This document shows positions 38,667 to 41,231 of a stretch of DNA of 41,231 nt, piece by piece. The notes beneath the pieces were generated by a model, which saw nothing but the letters and a program-made list of their open reading frames with translations, was not told where the DNA came from and made no database searches. Each line of letters opens with the position of its first letter. Position 1 is the first letter of the stretch. Position numbers and translations under genes: made by a program. The DNA is from an uncultured Christensenellaceae bacterium (GTDB taxonomy: Bacteria; Bacillota; Clostridia; Christensenellales; Borkfalkiaceae): assembly GCA_910587625.1 (NCBI GenBank), contig CAJUMW010000012.1:10716-51946 (forward strand), in the 5' to 3' direction.

Positions 38667-41231
38667 ATGAAGAGAAATACATATAAAAATTTAATAAGTT
38701 TAGTTATAATTTTAACATTTTGTTTGACGTTATTGTTACCGATAATATTTTCCAACAACATTTTTGCAAGTGCGGATAACGTAGAAGAAAACACAGAAAT
38801 TGTGACGGAAGAAATACAAAAAGCGCCTGCGGTTGTGGACAACAACGTAAAAGAAGTAAGAAGCTTGTACAACTATGACGGATCGGCAGACTACGTCTAT
38901 GTTGAATTGGCGGAGGGCGGTTATGCCGTATTTGCAAAGGGTTCAAACGAGCTGTTGGAGTATTCTCCTCACGGCAGCATTTTAGAGGGAAATTCAGACA
39001 AAGTGATATACGGCGGACCCGGCAATTATTATTCAAACAGCAATAACGTATATACTAATATTCTATCAAACGACACGCTTGTTATGGAAAAACAAGAAAT
39101 AAGCAAAGTTTCAAATTCAACCCGACAATTGTTTAAAATCGACAGTCAATTAGTAAAAAATAATACATACAGTTCCGAAATCTTTAACGAAAATATGATT
39201 GATGACGAAATCTCTCTCTATTCGGTTCCGCCGATTGATGAATTTAATCCTATTTCGCCTACAGAGGGGGCAAAATACGTGGAACATAAAGAATACTTTC
39301 TTGCTGACCCCAAACACGGTAAGAATAACGGACATTCCTGTACTACAGTTGCAACTCAATTAATGTTGAGTTACAATAATTACTATAAGGATAGACGATT
39401 AATTTCTGATAAATATTTATATAATACAACTACTCCGGTTTATAATCCCAATTATTGCACAGACCCTATGCTTTTTAATCAATGGACGTTGGGAAGCAAT
39501 TACTTATTTCATAATGATTTATACGACAAAGGTATTACAGGATTTCCTATTGACGCTATGCCAAACCTTAACAGATATTTAAAGGAACAAAATTTAATTG
39601 AGAACTTAGACTATACTTTAATTTGTAATCATGATCTTCATGTTATAGTTGATTCAGCTAAAGTAATTGTTGAGTTGGATGCGGACAGACCTGTTGTTAT
39701 GTCTACTGAATATACTATGAATGGTACGGGAAATTCTACTAAATTTAATCATTCGGTGTTGGCTTATGGGTATCAATATTTAGCTCCGTATTCAAACGGA
39801 ATTACCTATTTGGGATATATTACTCATTTTGGTTGGGAGGCAGATAAACTTCAAGTTTGGGCTAATTCGGCTTGGTTTTATACATATATGTCTTTAAATA
39901 TAACTCACACACATCAATATTCTGCGGTGGGTAAAATAGGCAGTACAAACCGAATAGAATATAAGTGTGCTGAATGCGGACACAGAACGGATAAAAAACC
40001 GGACAAGGTATATCTGGATATAAGCAAGGTTGTAAAAAACAATGGTAAGTGGGACGTTACAATAAGCAATTTTTTGGATACTGAGGTAACCGCTCTGTAT
40101 AACGGAAAAATGTGTTTCGATACGGATGCGCAAAATTGGACGGGGCTTACTGACGTAAGTAAAATTAATATTCCGAGCGGCAGTTCAAGAACGGTAACAA
40201 TATCGGGGCATCTTTCGGCAAATGCAATTGCGGTCAGTTACGTTAAAGACGGTGTAAGATTAATATCATGTATAGATCAATTGACTGACAGCGGCGGCAA
40301 GCGGGTAAGGTACAGTTATAAAAACGTACCGACGCATGCGCATAACGGAATGACGGTGCGAAACGTGGGCAAAAACGTGGGCAAATGGCTTATAGAACTT
40401 ACCAATAAGTCGGGGCGCGAAAGAACTTTTGAATACAACGGAAAGCTGTGTTTCGAGGGTGACGCAAAAAATTGGCAAGGACATTCCAATCCCAAAAGCA
40501 TATATCTTGCAAGCGGTCAAAGCACTACTTTGGAAATTGAAGAAAACGGCACGGCAACGAGTGTTGCTATATCCTATAAAGTGGGTTTGGACAGATACAT
40601 ATTCTATGCTTACGACTTGAATGCAGAAGGAAGAATGACAAGCTTCGGCAACGTAATACGCGCAAAATATTACGAGGCAAATGGGATAAATGTGGCAATC
40701 GACAAAAAGATAGACAACACCTGGCATTTATCGGTCATCAACAATACGGGTAAACAAAGAAAATTCGAGTATAACTCGAAAATGTGTTTCGCAGGGGACG
40801 CGGAAAACTGGAAGGGGCTTAACGACGTTAAAGAAACTTTACTTTTGCAACACGGGAATTCGCAGGCGATAACGATAACCGAAAACTATTCGGCTACAAG
40901 TATTGCAATAAGCTATATGGACGATGACGGAATAAACAGAAAGGTGTTCTATGCATACGATCTTAAGCAGGCGGAACGTACAATGACTGCAAATGGCAGT
41001 ACGGTAGACACGACAAAAACAGAGGAATGTATTGCCGCAGGAACTTTAATCACGCTTGCGGACGGAAGCCAAAAGGCGGTGGAAGAGCTCACGGGGGATG
41101 AAATGCTGCTTGTTTGGAATTTGAAAACGGGAACGTTAGATTCCGCGCCCATAATGTTTATTGACAGCGACCCTACGCATACATACGATATAATCAACCT
41201 GCATTTTTCCGACGAAACTGTTATAAAGGTG
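38667..41231 (+). CDS. Secreted papain-like peptidase with repeat domains and Hint domain (3' cut by window edge)
   Basis: The frame is open from ATG 38667 (GGGAG 9 nt upstream) to the end of the window: 855 residues and incomplete. A signal peptide (about 1-35, ending SNNIFASA) is followed by a pro-region, then a papain-like or C39-like cysteine peptidase domain of about 200-405: NGHSCTTVATQLMLSY with Cys225, FNHSVLAYGY with His362 and WANSAW with Asn400, a Cys-His-Asn triad. A short HxH (414, 416) and CxxCG (434, 437) module may bind metal. Three related domains of about 95 aa follow, with NGKMCFDTDAQNW-type motifs. At Cys788 a Hint/intein-type domain begins: CIAAGTLITLADGSQKAVEE ... GDEMLLVWNLKTG. 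Hint domains cleave or splice at that Cys. Whatever follows, perhaps a released C-terminal effector, is outside the window. Confidence 0.9.
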   Translation, partial: MKRNTYKNLISLVIILTFCLTLLLPIIFSNNIFASADNVEENTEIVTEEIQKAPAVVDNNVKEVRSLYNYDGSADYVYVELAEGGYAVFAKGSNELLEYSPHGSILEGNSDKVIYGGPGNYYSNSNNVYTNILSNDTLVMEKQEISKVSNSTRQLFKIDSQLVKNNTYSSEIFNENMIDDEISLYSVPPIDEFNPISPTEGAKYVEHKEYFLADPKHGKNNGHSCTTVATQLMLSYNNYYKDRRLISDKYLYNTTTPVYNPNYCTDPMLFNQWTLGSNYLFHNDLYDKGITGFPIDAMPNLNRYLKEQNLIENLDYTLICNHDLHVIVDSAKVIVELDADRPVVMSTEYTMNGTGNSTKFNHSVLAYGYQYLAPYSNGITYLGYITHFGWEADKLQVWANSAWFYTYMSLNITHTHQYSAVGKIGSTNRIEYKCAECGHRTDKKPDKVYLDISKVVKNNGKWDVTISNFLDTEVTALYNGKMCFDTDAQNWTGLTDVSKINIPSGSSRTVTISGHLSANAIAVSYVKDGVRLISCIDQLTDSGGKRVRYSYKNVPTHAHNGMTVRNVGKNVGKWLIELTNKSGRERTFEYNGKLCFEGDAKNWQGHSNPKSIYLASGQSTTLEIEENGTATSVAISYKVGLDRYIFYAYDLNAEGRMTSFGNVIRAKYYEANGINVAIDKKIDNTWHLSVINNTGKQRKFEYNSKMCFAGDAENWKGLNDVKETLLLQHGNSQAITITENYSATSIAISYMDDDGINRKVFYAYDLKQAERTMTANGSTVDTTKTEECIAAGTLITLADGSQKAVEELTGDEMLLVWNLKTGTLDSAPIMFIDSDPTHTYDIINLHFSDETVIKV
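39339..39866 (+). other. Papain-like cysteine peptidase catalytic region
   Basis: Cys225 (TGT 39339) lies at the start of a helix-like TTVATQLML segment, His362 (CAT 39750) in NHSVLAYGY, and Asn400 (AAT 39864) in WANSAW, which recalls the papain NSW motif. Spacing and order fit clan CA peptidases. The surrounding DNA is notably AT-rich. Confidence 0.72.
39994..40980 (+). repeat. Three tandem beta-rich repeats in the secreted peptidase
   Basis: Units at about 39994-40310, 40350-40625 and 40690-40975 share the order: W plus an alternating strand, N-x-S/T-G-x-x-R-x-FEYN, GKLCFEGDAKNW or KMCFAGDAENW, G-L or G-H, a Ser/Thr strand, and a final SVAISYxxxxxxxxFYAYDL. Each carries one conserved Cys in the CF motif. 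The function is unknown to me; cell-surface or substrate binding is plausible. Confidence 0.78.
41028..41231 (+). other. Start of a Hint (hedgehog/intein-like) autoprocessing domain
   Basis: Cys788 opens the N-terminal splicing-type motif CxxxGTxIxxADGSxKxVEEL, followed by GDEMLLVWNLKTG, a spacer and YDIINLHFSDETVIKV, where the window ends. The typical TxxHP block and the C-terminal His-Asn block are not yet reached. It could be a bacterial intein-like domain or the PT-HINT type that releases a toxin. Confidence 0.85.

Overview
The window looks like a chromosomal segment of an uncultured, low-to-moderate GC, Gram-positive-type anaerobe, most likely a gut Clostridia relative (inference; no rRNA or marker gene is present). 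The reasons are strong AGGAGG-type ribosome binding sites, sigma-A-like promoters with 17-nt spacers, lipoproteins, a membrane-anchored giant surface protein and a DltB-like acyltransferase. Every credible gene is on the + strand.

Positions 1-32676: about 80% of the window is one giant surface-protein gene that enters from the left edge. It is read as two reading frames (2-8380 and 8377-32676), separated by a one-frame break in the middle of a repeat domain. Together they encode about 10,890 visible residues. The order is: BspA-type leucine-rich repeats; about eleven Ig-like repeats of about 88 aa; mixed MBG/YDG-type domains; a long array in which about six domains recur as a higher-order unit of roughly 540-565 aa; a roughly 900-residue Thr/Asp/Gly/Asn-rich stalk; three juxtamembrane repeats; one transmembrane helix; and a very acidic tail. 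No LPXTG sorting signal is seen. A strong terminator follows at 32693-32723.

Positions 32756-36112: a consensus promoter drives a compact operon of a small membrane protein, an MBOAT O-acyltransferase and an acyl-activating (ANL) ligase. This is a minimal acyl-export cassette, probably modifying an envelope polymer or glycan. No carrier protein is visible in it.

Positions 36146-41231: a second consensus promoter is followed by a leader with a 12-codon mini-ORF running into a terminator hairpin (a possible attenuator). After it come four tandem lipoprotein genes whose mature domains resemble the PrcB C-terminal (protease-partner) family. The last is followed by a large secreted protein, cut by the right edge, with a papain-like peptidase domain, an HxH/CxxC module, three beta-sandwich-like repeats and the start of an autoprocessing Hint (hedgehog/intein) domain. 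Two broken copies of that protein's signal peptide sit after lipoproteins 1 and 3, so the unit that was duplicated was lipoprotein plus secreted peptidase. This lipoprotein/peptidase/Hint locus is the best candidate for an undescribed system. A working model is a self-processing secreted protease or effector with an amplified set of membrane-tethered partner, inhibitor or immunity lipoproteins.
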